A stretch of 64,000 bases of DNA from Azospirillum sp. TSH100 (lineage in GTDB: Bacteria > Pseudomonadota > Alphaproteobacteria > Azospirillales > Azospirillaceae). The stretch spans positions 1 to 64,000 of the forward strand of contig NZ_CP039639.1 of assembly GCF_004923295.1 (NCBI RefSeq), in the 5' to 3' direction. Every line of letters starts with the position of its first letter. Positions within the stretch are counted from its first letter, which is position 1. Positions 1 to 8,570 of this stretch are shown here, piece by piece. The position numbers and the translations under genes are program-made. The notes below the pieces were generated by a model. That model did no database searches. It was given only the letters and a program-made list of their open reading frames with translations, and had not been told where the DNA came from.

Positions 1-19
1 TCTTCCGTATGTCGGAAGA
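1..19. repeat. Short inverted repeat at window edge
   Basis: TCTTCCG and CGGAAGA form a perfect 7-bp stem with a 5-nt loop. A T-rich stretch follows only about 12 bases later, so this may be the end of a terminator for a gene lying outside the window. Apart from this and the possible promoter at 121-136, I see no gene in bases 1-278. Confidence 0.3.
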
Positions 20-120
20 ATGACGACTATCTTTTCTTGTCAGCGGAAAAGAGGTTGACGGGCAATCCCCCTGTCGAAAAGCATGCAATGACCGGTGTGG
101 CCGATGGTCGCAAGCACCCC

Positions 121-136
121 TTGGCGCTTGCATTGC
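121..136 (+). promoter_or_regulatory. Possible sigma-54 (RpoN) promoter of the chemoreceptor gene
   Basis: TTGGCGCTTGCATTGC has GG and GC dinucleotides 12 bp apart, the -24/-12 spacing of RpoN promoters (consensus TGGCAC-N5-TTGC). The expected start of transcription would be near 148, about 130 bases before the ATG at 279. RpoN control of chemotaxis genes is common in this group. The site is seen in sequence; its use is inferred. Confidence 0.35.
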
Positions 137-278
137 CATGATTGCGCACAATGCGGACTTGCAGCCTCACGGAGGCCGCCGACGCCCGGCCAGAGTTCGT
201 TTGGGCCAGGGTTCGTGCCGGCTTCTTTTTCGTGCAGATCGACCAGCGACCAACCCGCCTTTCAGGGGAACCGACGCC

Positions 279-2954
279 ATGACCACCGCCGCACCCGCCG
301 CCCCGCAGCTGGGGTCCACCTCCTCCGCTGACTTCTCCGGCAGGGGTGCCGGGCGTCGCCCGGACGCCAAGGCGGGCCTGCGGATGGGTGTGCGGGCGAA
401 GCTGATGCTGGCCTTCGCCGGCATGGCGGCGATGACGGTGGCGGCCAGCGCGGTCGGCCTGATGTCCTTCTCCGCGGTCGAACAACCGATGGCGCAGATC
501 GCCGACACCAGCCTGCCGGAGATGGAGCTGGCGACCCGGCTCGCCGGCGAGAGCGGCGCCATCGCCTCGGCCGCTCCCATGCTGGACGGGGCCGGCAGCC
601 AGGAGGAGCGGGAAAGCCTGCTGGCGGACGCGCAGGCGCGCGCCCGCAATTTCCTGTCGCTGGTGGACGGGCTGGCCGGCCGCCGGCCGCAGGACCCGCT
701 GCTGTCGGAGGTGCGCGAGACCGGCAACGCGCTGATCGCCACGCTGGACCGCATCAATGATGGCGTGGCGCGGCGCCTGTCCCTGCACGACCGGCGCGAG
801 GCGGCCTCCACCCGGCTGGCCCAGACCTATGACGGCTTCCTCAAGACCCTGGCGCCGCTGGTGGATGGCGCCGGTCAGGCCTTGCAGGAAAAGGGCATGG
901 CGCTCGACGGCGGCACCGACCGCGACATGGCGACGCTGTCGGACGCGGTGCGGTCGATGATCGCGCTCTACGACCTGCGCGGCGGGATCGCCGGCGCGCT
1001 CGACGCCATGAACCGGTCGGGCACGGCGCAGGACACCAAGACCATCGGCGAGCTGCAGCAGGCCTATCTGGAATCGTCGTCCCAGGTGACGGGCACGCTC
1101 GGCACGCTGGGCGACCGCCTGCCGGCCGACACCGCCGGCAGGATCGACGCGCTGTTCCTGTTCGGCTACGGCAAGGACAATGTGTTCGACCTGCGCCGCG
1201 CAGCACTGGACGGCACCGAGAACAGCGCCGGCCTGGCCGACCGGCGGCTGGCCGATCGGCTGGCCGCCGCCCGGACCCAGGCCACCCAGCTGCTCGACGG
1301 GCTGAAGGCGCCGCTGCGCAAGGTGCAGAGCGACATCAAGCGCGCCAACTTCGACATCCGGTCCCAGGTGCAGGAGGCGGTGCAGGATCTGCTGGGCCGC
1401 GGGCTGGAGCAGTTCCGCACGAACCTGGAGCTGTCGACCTACGGCACCGCCCTGACCGGCGCCCTGAACGAGGCGGCGCAGGCCCCCGATGCCGCCCGGC
1501 TCGACCTGCTGGAAAAGCGCTTCACCGCCGCCTCCTCGTCGCTCTATGAGCGGATCGGCACGCTGCGCGCCCAGGCGGGCGACAACGCCGCCGGCACCGA
1601 GGTGCTGGCCGCCCTGGTGAAGGCGTTGATCGGCTTCGGCCGCGGCGAGGAGGGGGTGATCGCGCTCCGCCGCGGCGAGCTGGCGGCGATGGCGGACACC
1701 GAGCGGATGCTCGCCGAGAACCGGCAGCTGGCCCAGCGCTTCGCCGCCACCGTCGACCGCAAGATCGCCGCCATGCGCGAAGAGGCCAAGGCCGCGGTCG
1801 CCGGCACCGACGGCACCATCGCCGCCGGCCGCCACATGCTGATCCTGTTCGCGGTCGGCAGTCTGATCGGCGCCGCCGCGCTGGCCTGGCTGGTGGTCGG
1901 CCGCCACATCGTCGCCCGGCTGAGCGCGTTGTCCGATGCCATGCGGGCGATCGCCGACGGCCGGCTGGACGCGCCGATCCCCGCCGCCGGTGCGGACGAG
2001 ATCGGCGACATGACCCGCGCCCTGATGGTCTTCCGCGACACCGCCAACGAGGCGAAGGCCGCCAACGCGCGGGCCGAGGCCGAGCGCGGCCGTGCCGCCG
2101 GCGAACGCCGCCGCGCCATGGTCGAGATGGCGGAGAATTTCGAGAGCAGCGTGCGCGGCGTGCTCGACCGCGTCGCCCAGGCGGCCGGCGAGATGCAGGA
2201 CATGGCCGAACGCATGACCCGCAGCGCCGACCTGACCGCCGGGGAGGCGACGACCGCCGCCGGCAGCTCGCAGCAGGCCGAAGGCAACGTCAAGGCGGTC
2301 GCCGCCGCGACGGAGGAGCTGTCGGCCTCGATCCAGGAGATCGGCACCCAGGTCCACGCCTCCAGCCAGATCGCCCGCAAGGCGGCCGACGAGGCGGAAC
2401 GCACCGACCGCACGGTGGAGGGGCTGGCCCAGACCGCCGGCCGCATCGGCGAGGTCGTCGGGCTGATCCAGTCGATCGCCGGCCAGACCAACCTGCTGGC
2501 GCTGAACGCCACCATCGAGGCGGCCCGCGCCGGGGAGGCCGGCAAGGGCTTCGCGGTCGTGGCATCCGAAGTGAAGGGGCTCGCCACCCAGACGGCGAAG
2601 GCGACGGAGGACATCTCCGCCCAGATCGCCGCCATGCAGTCGGTGACGCAGGAGGCGGTGGACGCCATCCGCTCCATCGCCGGCACCATCCGGGAGGTGA
2701 ACGAGATCGCCGCCACCATCGCCGCCGCGGTCGAGCAGCAGAGTGCGGCCACCCGCGAGATCGCCCGCAATGTCGGCGAGGCGGCGGACAGCACCCAGCA
2801 TGTGCGCGGCAACATCGACAGCGTCGCCGAGGCGGCGCGGGAGTCGGGGGAGTCGGCCAACCGCGTCCTGTCGGCCTCCTCCACCGTGCAGGACCAGCTG
2901 CGGACGCTGGCCGGTCAGGTCGACGGGCTGGTGGGAGAGATGCGGGCTGCTTAA
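279..2954 (+). CDS. Methyl-accepting chemotaxis protein
   Basis: Transmembrane chemoreceptor of 891 residues that should pass periplasmic ligand signals to CheA/CheW. A first membrane helix lies near residues 42-64. It is followed by a long helical periplasmic region of about 450 residues, a second helix near 519-541, a HAMP domain and the coiled-coil signalling domain. The hairpin tip GQTNLLALNATIEAARAG near 735-752 is diagnostic of the family. The ATG at 279 was chosen over an in-frame ATG at 138 because AGGGGA lies just upstream and the extra 47 residues look non-coding. The ligand cannot be predicted. The gene converges on the FNR-type gene, with the two stop codons sharing TTAA at 2951-2954. 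Confidence 0.93.
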   Translation: MTTAAPAAPQLGSTSSADFSGRGAGRRPDAKAGLRMGVRAKLMLAFAGMAAMTVAASAVGLMSFSAVEQPMAQIADTSLPEMELATRLAGESGAIASAAPMLDGAGSQEERESLLADAQARARNFLSLVDGLAGRRPQDPLLSEVRETGNALIATLDRINDGVARRLSLHDRREAASTRLAQTYDGFLKTLAPLVDGAGQALQEKGMALDGGTDRDMATLSDAVRSMIALYDLRGGIAGALDAMNRSGTAQDTKTIGELQQAYLESSSQVTGTLGTLGDRLPADTAGRIDALFLFGYGKDNVFDLRRAALDGTENSAGLADRRLADRLAAARTQATQLLDGLKAPLRKVQSDIKRANFDIRSQVQEAVQDLLGRGLEQFRTNLELSTYGTALTGALNEAAQAPDAARLDLLEKRFTAASSSLYERIGTLRAQAGDNAAGTEVLAALVKALIGFGRGEEGVIALRRGELAAMADTERMLAENRQLAQRFAATVDRKIAAMREEAKAAVAGTDGTIAAGRHMLILFAVGSLIGAAALAWLVVGRHIVARLSALSDAMRAIADGRLDAPIPAAGADEIGDMTRALMVFRDTANEAKAANARAEAERGRAAGERRRAMVEMAENFESSVRGVLDRVAQAAGEMQDMAERMTRSADLTAGEATTAAGSSQQAEGNVKAVAAATEELSASIQEIGTQVHASSQIARKAADEAERTDRTVEGLAQTAGRIGEVVGLIQSIAGQTNLLALNATIEAARAGEAGKGFAVVASEVKGLATQTAKATEDISAQIAAMQSVTQEAVDAIRSIAGTIREVNEIAATIAAAVEQQSAATREIARNVGEAADSTQHVRGNIDSVAEAARESGESANRVLSASSTVQDQLRTLAGQVDGLVGEMRAA

Positions 2955-3664
2955 GGCCCGTCCGCCAGCTCGCGCAGGGCGTCGGTATCGCAGCGGAAGC
3001 GGTTGGGCCGCAGCTCGTCCAGCAGGCCCTGCCGCTTCAGTTCCGCCACCACGCGGCTGGCGGTCTCGGTGGTGATGCCCAGCACGGCGCCGACATCCTC
3101 CCGCCCGAAGAAGTCGCATTCGCCCTGGTCGTCCACCAGGGTCAGGAACAGCCGGGCCACCCGCGCGCGGGCGCTGCCGGTGCCGAGTTCGACCAGGAAG
3201 GCATCGGCCCGCTCCACCGCCTGATGCCAGCGCCGCATCAGCTGCTGATGCAGGTGCTGCGTCTCCTCCGACAGGCGCTGGATCACCGCGCGCGGGATGC
3301 GGCAGGTCAGGACGGGATGGATGGCGATGGCGGTGTGGCGATAGGGCTCGCCCAGCGCCGCCTCAAGCCCGGCGGTGTCGCCGGTGCGCAGGAGCCGGAC
3401 GATGCGCTGGCCGCCGTTGGGCAGATACTGCACCAGCTTCACCAGCCCGCCGCGCACGGTGTAGAGCGCCGCCGGCTCGTCGCCGACATGGTAGAGTGCG
3501 GCCCCCGGCGCCACCGTCATCTCGTCGATCGGCAGATGGATCAGGTTGAAATCGGGTTCCGTCAGGTCGGCGAACAGCGCCGAGTCCCGGATTCCGCACC
3601 CCCGGCAATTCGCCAGCCCCCGCCACGCCGCGTTGATGCTGGTCTTCTTCACGCTCATGTCCAT
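2951..3664 (-). CDS. Crp/Fnr family transcriptional regulator, FNR-like
   Basis: Protein of 237 residues with an N-terminal cyclic-nucleotide-binding-type beta-roll, a dimerisation helix and a C-terminal helix-turn-helix. The recognition helix carries E200, S203 and R204 in TTETASRVVAELKRQG, the E-x2-SR pattern that in FNR reads TTGAT half-sites. Cys20, Cys23 and Cys121 match three of the four iron-sulfur ligands of E. coli FNR (C20, C23, C29, C122). The equivalent of C29 is alanine, so oxygen sensing through a 4Fe-4S cluster is uncertain. The start is ATG 3664, with another ATG two codons later at 3658, and neither has a strong ribosome site. It lies 92 bases downstream of the ABC gene on the same strand. 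Confidence 0.85.
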   Translation of the reverse strand: MDMSVKKTSINAAWRGLANCRGCGIRDSALFADLTEPDFNLIHLPIDEMTVAPGAALYHVGDEPAALYTVRGGLVKLVQYLPNGGQRIVRLLRTGDTAGLEAALGEPYRHTAIAIHPVLTCRIPRAVIQRLSEETQHLHQQLMRRWHQAVERADAFLVELGTGSARARVARLFLTLVDDQGECDFFGREDVGAVLGITTETASRVVAELKRQGLLDELRPNRFRCDTDALRELADGP

Positions 3665-3740
3665 GATGGTGCGGGGCGGCGATGCTGTGGGTACGAACGG
3701 TGTCCGGCCCGCAGTGTGGCAGCTTTTCGGATGGGTTCCA

Positions 3741-3756
3741 AGGTTCCGGGGAACCT
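3741..3756 (-). terminator. Hairpin just after the ABC transporter stop codon
   Basis: AGGTTCC and GGAACCT form a perfect inverted repeat next to the stop codon at 3757-3759. There is no clear U-tract on the minus strand, so termination strength is uncertain. Confidence 0.35.
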
Positions 3757-5598
3757 CTACGCCGCGCTTTCGGCCACGGGCGGGACTTCCCTCATCTCCT
3801 CGCGCAGGGTGACGGCGCCGTTGGTGCGCTCCAGCACCAGCTTGCGGCTGTGGTGGGCGTCCAGCCCGGCGTGATGGCCGATGGTCAGCAGGGTGGCGTG
3901 CGGCAGCTCCCGCTCCATCAGGGTCAGCAGTTCCTCCTCCGCCGGGGGATCGAGGCTGTCGGTGGCGTCCTCCAGGAAGATCCAGTCGGGACGGCGGATC
4001 AGCAGCCGGGCGAAGCCCAGGCGCTGGCGCTCGGGCACCGACAGGGCCTCGTCCCAATGATCGACGCTGTCCAGCCGCTCGACCAGTTCGGGCAGCCCGA
4101 CGCTGACCAGGGCTTGCGCCGCCTGGTCGTCGCCGACCGACGAGGCGGCACCGGGATAGGCCAGCACCGCCCGCAGGCTGGCATGGGGCAGATAGGGGCG
4201 TTCGGGCATGAAGAAGACGCGGGTGTGGGCCGGCAGGGTGATCAGGCCGCGGCCCCAGGGCCAGACGCCGGCCACCGCCCGGAACAGGCGGATGGTCGCC
4301 GAGGCGTCGCCGCCGATCAGCACGCGGTCGCCCGGCCGCACCTGAAGATCGAAGGGATGCACCACCGGGGTGCCGTTCGGCTCGTCGATGGCGACGCCGC
4401 GGAAGGTCAGGGTGCTGTGCTCGTCCGCGCGCACCAGCTGGATGTGGCCGTCCGGCACGTCGCAGACGTCGCGGTCCAGCCGCACCAGGGCGTCGTGCAG
4501 GTTCAGCACGCGCTCCACCGACGCCCGCCATTCGGCGACGCGCGGCAGGTTGTCGATCGGCCAGGACAGGGCGCCGACCGTCTGCTGGAAGGCCTGCGCC
4601 GTCTGCATCAGCACGCCCAGCGTGATGGTGCCGGCGATGTAGCGCGGGGCGGCGACCAGGATCGGGAAGGCGGCGGACAGCACGGAATAGCTGGCGCTGA
4701 AGACCATCATGTGGCTGAGCGCCCGGGTCTGGCCGGTCCAGCCCCGCACCACCCCGCCGAACAGGCCGGCGAGATGGCCGCGCTCCGCCGATTCCCCGTG
4801 CAGCAGGGCGATGGTCTGGCCGTTCTCGCGGATGCGGGCCAGCGCGAAGCGGAAATCGGCCTCGTAGCCCTGGCGCCGGTTGACCGCGTTGACCAGCGGC
4901 TGGCCGATCAGCATGGCGATGGTGGTGCCGACCGCGGCATAGAGAAGCGCCACGAACAGCAGATGGCCCGGCACCGCCAGCTCGGTGCCGAACAGCGTGA
5001 CCGACAGGGTGCCGGACAGCATCCACAGGATGTTGGTGAAGCTGATCAGCAGCAGCGCGCAGTAGGTCAGCGAATGGCCGAGGTCGATCGCCATCTCGGC
5101 GGTGATGCGGATGTCCTCGGCGATGCGGCCGTCGGGATTGTCGTGCTCGCCCGGCATATAGGCGATCTGGTGGTGGCGGCCGCGGCGAAGCCAGTCCTCC
5201 AGCAGCTTGCGCGTCAGCCAGTCGCGCCAGCCCATCTGAAGCCGGCGCTTCACCCGCAGGTGCAGGACGACGATGACGATGTTGTAGAGGATGATCAGCC
5301 CGACCAGACCGATCATGGTCAGGAAGCGGTCCATGGAGCGCTGTTCGAGCGCGTCGAACAGCCGCTCGCTCCACAGATTGATCAGGACGGGGACCGAGAC
5401 CTGCCCCACCGTCAGCACCACCAGCGCCACGGTCAGCGCCCAGACGGTCACCCGTGACCGCCCGTGCCAATAGCCGCCGGCCAGCTTCAGAAAGCGGCGG
5501 GCGAAGCCGGAGGTGTCGCCGCCGGTTTTGCCCCCGTCCTTGCCGTCGTCCTTGCTGCTGCCCTTGCCGCTGCCTCTATCGTCGGTCATCCCGCCCAT
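3757..5598 (-). CDS. ABC transporter, fused permease and ATP-binding domain (YddA/ABCD type) with degenerate nucleotide-binding motifs
   Basis: Protein of 613 residues with a charged Gly/Lys/Asp-rich N-terminus, a six-helix SbmA/BacA-like membrane domain (about 40-370) and a C-terminal ATP-binding domain. Relatives in the ABCD/YddA family move peptides, acyl-CoA or cobalamin-type substrates. The motifs are unusual. Where Walker A should be, residues 429-438 read GGDASATIRL, with no lysine. The signature is LSVPE (519-523) instead of LSGGE or LSxGE. The Walker B end reads E543-D544 rather than D-E. A histidine near 575 remains at the H-loop. ATP binding or hydrolysis is therefore doubtful, although the fold context (AVAGVWPWGRG, FARLLIRRPDWIFLEDATDSLD) is clear. 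GGAGG lies 6 bases before the ATG at 5598. Confidence 0.85.
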   Translation of the reverse strand: MGGMTDDRGSGKGSSKDDGKDGGKTGGDTSGFARRFLKLAGGYWHGRSRVTVWALTVALVVLTVGQVSVPVLINLWSERLFDALEQRSMDRFLTMIGLVGLIILYNIVIVVLHLRVKRRLQMGWRDWLTRKLLEDWLRRGRHHQIAYMPGEHDNPDGRIAEDIRITAEMAIDLGHSLTYCALLLISFTNILWMLSGTLSVTLFGTELAVPGHLLFVALLYAAVGTTIAMLIGQPLVNAVNRRQGYEADFRFALARIRENGQTIALLHGESAERGHLAGLFGGVVRGWTGQTRALSHMMVFSASYSVLSAAFPILVAAPRYIAGTITLGVLMQTAQAFQQTVGALSWPIDNLPRVAEWRASVERVLNLHDALVRLDRDVCDVPDGHIQLVRADEHSTLTFRGVAIDEPNGTPVVHPFDLQVRPGDRVLIGGDASATIRLFRAVAGVWPWGRGLITLPAHTRVFFMPERPYLPHASLRAVLAYPGAASSVGDDQAAQALVSVGLPELVERLDSVDHWDEALSVPERQRLGFARLLIRRPDWIFLEDATDSLDPPAEEELLTLMERELPHATLLTIGHHAGLDAHHSRKLVLERTNGAVTLREEMREVPPVAESAA

Positions 5599-5690
5599 TC
5601 CGGGCCTCCGCCCTCATTCCTTCAACGTCCGTATAACCAACGAATAGGACGCGACAGGCCGAAAGTACAGGGGCAGGGGCGAAAGAAGGG

Positions 5691-7055
5691 TTAAAGCCTG
5701 CCGGTTCTCACGACCTCGGCCAGGAAGCGGTAGCTGTCCTTGGGCGTGCGTTCCAGCGTGTCGTAATCGACCCGCACGATGCCGAAGCGTTTCGACAGGC
5801 CGAAGGCCCATTCGAAATTGTCCAGCAGGCTCCAGCACAGATAGCCCTTGACGTTGCAGCCGTCGGCCAGCGCCTGCGCCACCGATTCCAGATGCTCGCG
5901 GTAGAACAGCACCCGTTCGGCATCATGGATCTGGCCGTCCGGCGTCACCACGTCGTCATAGGCGCAGCCATTCTCGGCGATGTAGACGGCCGGGTTGCCG
6001 TAATCGGTGCGGAGTTCGCTCAGCAGGTCGTACAGCCCCTCCGGCTGCACCGGCCAGGCCATGCCGGTCCAGCGCCGGCACCGCGCCTCGCCCCAGCCGA
6101 CGTCGAAGGGCCGCCCCTCCTCATGCTTCATCGTCATGCGGGAATAGTAGTTGATGCCCAGCAGGTCGATGGGATGGCGGATCGCCTCCTCGTCGCCGGG
6201 CAGCACGAAGCCGGCCATCCTGTCGGCGAGCAGCGCCGGGATTTCTCCGCGCATCAGCCCGTCCAGCGTCACCCGGTTCCACACCGCGTCCCAGCGGGCG
6301 GCGGCGGCGACATCCTCCGGCCGGTCGCTGTCGGGGACCGTGGGTTGCAGGTTCAGGACGGTGCCCAGCGTCAGGCCGGACCGCTCCGCCGCGATGGCGC
6401 GCAAGGCCGCCCCCTGCGCCAGATTCTGGTGGTGCAGGGCGCGCAGGATCCCCTGCTCGCCCAGCCGGTGGCCGGGGGCATGCTCGCCGACGCCATAGCC
6501 GAAGATGGCGACGACGTTCGGCTCGTTCAGCATCATCCAGGTCTTGACCCGGTCGGCCAAGCGGGCGGTGACGATGCGGGCATACTCGGCGAAGGGGCCG
6601 ATGATCTCCCGCCCCTGCCAGCCGCCGGCATCCTCCAGCGGTTGCGGCAGGTCCCAGTGGTAGAGGCAGGCCATCGGCGTGATCCCCGCCTCCAGCAGGC
6701 CATCGACCAGCCGGTCGTAGAAATCGAGGCCGCGCGTCTCCACCGCCCCGGCTCCCGTCGGCAGGATGCGCGGCCAGGCGATGGAGAAGCGGTAGCTGTC
6801 GAAGCCGGCCGCCTTCATCAGCGCGATGTCCTCGGAGTAACGGTGATAGTGGTCGCAGGTCACCGCGGCACTGCTGCCGTCCATGATGCGGCCCTGGGCG
6901 GTGAAGGTATCCCACACGCAGGGCCCGCGACCGTCGGCGTCCAGCGCCCCTTCGATCTGGTAGGAGGCGGTGGAGGCGCCCCAGCGGAAATCCGGTGGGA
7001 AACTCAGCGGCTTGGCATCGGCGGCCTGGGAAACGGGCTGGCTGAAGCTGTCCAT
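5691..7055 (-). CDS. Beta-glucosidase / beta-galactosidase, glycoside hydrolase family 1
   Basis: Cytoplasmic retaining beta-glycosidase of 454 residues, the usual GH1 length. The acid/base motif is LNEPN (Glu178) and the nucleophile motif is YIAENG (Glu near 361). The N-terminal FPPDFRWGASTASYQIEG and the active-site HWDLPQPL are typical family segments. There is no signal peptide. Family members hydrolyse aryl- and oligo-beta-glucosides or beta-galactosides, and the specificity cannot be read here. The start at 7055 has GGGAGGAAAAGA directly upstream. It is transcribed divergently from the GH4 gene across a 210-bp gap, suggesting shared control of sugar breakdown. Confidence 0.93.
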   Translation of the reverse strand: MDSFSQPVSQAADAKPLSFPPDFRWGASTASYQIEGALDADGRGPCVWDTFTAQGRIMDGSSAAVTCDHYHRYSEDIALMKAAGFDSYRFSIAWPRILPTGAGAVETRGLDFYDRLVDGLLEAGITPMACLYHWDLPQPLEDAGGWQGREIIGPFAEYARIVTARLADRVKTWMMLNEPNVVAIFGYGVGEHAPGHRLGEQGILRALHHQNLAQGAALRAIAAERSGLTLGTVLNLQPTVPDSDRPEDVAAAARWDAVWNRVTLDGLMRGEIPALLADRMAGFVLPGDEEAIRHPIDLLGINYYSRMTMKHEEGRPFDVGWGEARCRRWTGMAWPVQPEGLYDLLSELRTDYGNPAVYIAENGCAYDDVVTPDGQIHDAERVLFYREHLESVAQALADGCNVKGYLCWSLLDNFEWAFGLSKRFGIVRVDYDTLERTPKDSYRFLAEVVRTGRL

Positions 7056-7265
7056 TCTTTTCCTCCCACGGGGATGTTTCGTTTTCCCCAGCATGCCCCA
7101 GCCGGGCCCGCTTCGCCATGGGACAAGCATACGAATGAAGAAGACGCGACGCGGTGGCGCAGCCGGGGGTGGTTGCCCGCGGAGGGACTTGCAGACCCAT
7201 CCGAACGGCGTAGCCTTGTTCCCAAAGACGGCGGCCAGCCGCTCCGTTTGCGGAGGAAACCAACC

Positions 7266-8564
7266 ATGCCCAACACCACCAAGCCCAACACGACAAAGAT
7301 CGTCTTCATCGGCGCCGGCAGCGCCGCCTTCGGGCTCAGCCTGTTCCAGGACCTGTTCTCCACCCGCGAGTTGACCGGCAGCACCCTGACGCTGGTCGAC
7401 ACCAATGTGGAGGCTCTCGACCGCATGGCGGCGCTGGCCGACGTGCTGAACCGGCGCGGGGAAGCCGGCCTCACCATCGAGAAGACCACCGACCGCAAGG
7501 CCGCCCTCCAGGGCGCCGGCTTCGTGCTGTGCGCCATCGCCATCGACCGCAACCGGCTGTGGAAGCTGGATTTCGAGGTGCCGAAGAAACATGGCATCCG
7601 CCACACGCTGGGTGAGAATGGCGGCCCCGGCGGGCTGTTCTTCACGCTCCGCACCCTGCCGCTGATCGTCGACATCGCCCGCGACGTCGAGGCGATCTGC
7701 CCGGACGCGCTGTTCATCAACCTGTCGAACCCGGAAAGCCGCATCGTCCTGGGGCTGTCGCGCTGCACCGGGGTGCGGACGCTGGGGCTCTGCCACGGCA
7801 TCTTCCTGGCGCGCTGGTTCATCTGCCAGATCCTGGGCATCGCGGAAAAGGAGGTCGATGTCTGGGGCGCCGGGCTGAACCACTTCCAATGGCTGACCGC
7901 CATCCGCGAAAAGGCGACGGGGCGCGACCTCTACCCCCTGCTGCGCGAACGGGAGGCGACGCACGACCCGTTCTTCACCCCGCTGGCACGCCGTCTGTTC
8001 CACGCCTTCGGCCTGTGGGTCACCCCCAGCGACGACCACACCGGCGAATTCCTGCCCTATGGCTGGGAAGCCGGGGAGCACGGCTTCGACTTCAAGCATG
8101 ACGAGGAGGGCCGCGTCATCCTGCGCGACCTGATGGACGGCGTCATCGATGGCAGCAAACCGATCCCCGATGACTGGACCAGGCCATCCTGGGGCGAGCG
8201 GGCGGTGGCGGTGATCGCCGGCATCCTGCACAACCAGAAGCGCTTCATCGAAAGCGGCATCGTCATCAACCGCGGCGTCATCCCCGGCCTGCCCGACGAA
8301 CTGGCGGTCGAGGTGCCGCTGGTCGCCGATGCCGCCGGCGTCCATCCGCTGTCGCTCGGCCGTCTGCCCGACGGCATCGTCAAGCTGCTGTCGGTCCAGG
8401 CCAACGTGCAGCAGTTGTCGGTGGAGGCGGCGCTGCACGGGTCGAAGGAGCTGGCCTTGCAGGCGCTGCTGATCGACCCGGTCATCAATTCCAGCACGGC
8501 GGCGGCCGCCATCCTGGACGAGCTGTGGGAGGCGAACCGGCCCTACATCCGGGCCTGCATTTAG
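7266..8564 (+). CDS. Alpha-galactosidase / alpha-glucosidase-like, glycoside hydrolase family 4
   Basis: Protein of 432 residues of the NAD- and Mn-dependent GH4 family, which cleaves glycosides by a redox-elimination mechanism. It has an N-terminal Rossmann motif (IVFIGAGSAAFG), the conserved Asn155-Pro156 pair (LSNPESRI), the metal-binding Cys176-His177-Gly (LCHG) and Asn205-His206 (GLNHFQWL). These features are those of MelA-like alpha-galactosidases, but glucosidase or glucuronidase activity is possible. GGAGG stands about 9 bases before the ATG. The 210-bp divergent gap with the GH1 gene shows no operator that I can recognise. Confidence 0.92.
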   Translation: MPNTTKPNTTKIVFIGAGSAAFGLSLFQDLFSTRELTGSTLTLVDTNVEALDRMAALADVLNRRGEAGLTIEKTTDRKAALQGAGFVLCAIAIDRNRLWKLDFEVPKKHGIRHTLGENGGPGGLFFTLRTLPLIVDIARDVEAICPDALFINLSNPESRIVLGLSRCTGVRTLGLCHGIFLARWFICQILGIAEKEVDVWGAGLNHFQWLTAIREKATGRDLYPLLREREATHDPFFTPLARRLFHAFGLWVTPSDDHTGEFLPYGWEAGEHGFDFKHDEEGRVILRDLMDGVIDGSKPIPDDWTRPSWGERAVAVIAGILHNQKRFIESGIVINRGVIPGLPDELAVEVPLVADAAGVHPLSLGRLPDGIVKLLSVQANVQQLSVEAALHGSKELALQALLIDPVINSSTAAAAILDELWEANRPYIRACI

Positions 8565-8570
8565 CCCACC

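Noticed and set aside
27..3119. Very long open frame antisense to the chemoreceptor gene
   Set aside because: Arg/Gly/His-rich composition and full overlap with a clear gene; a shadow frame caused by high GC.
3682..5457. Long plus-strand frame opposite the ABC transporter
   Set aside because: Gln/His/Asp-rich shadow with no domain; the minus-strand frame carries the ABC fold.
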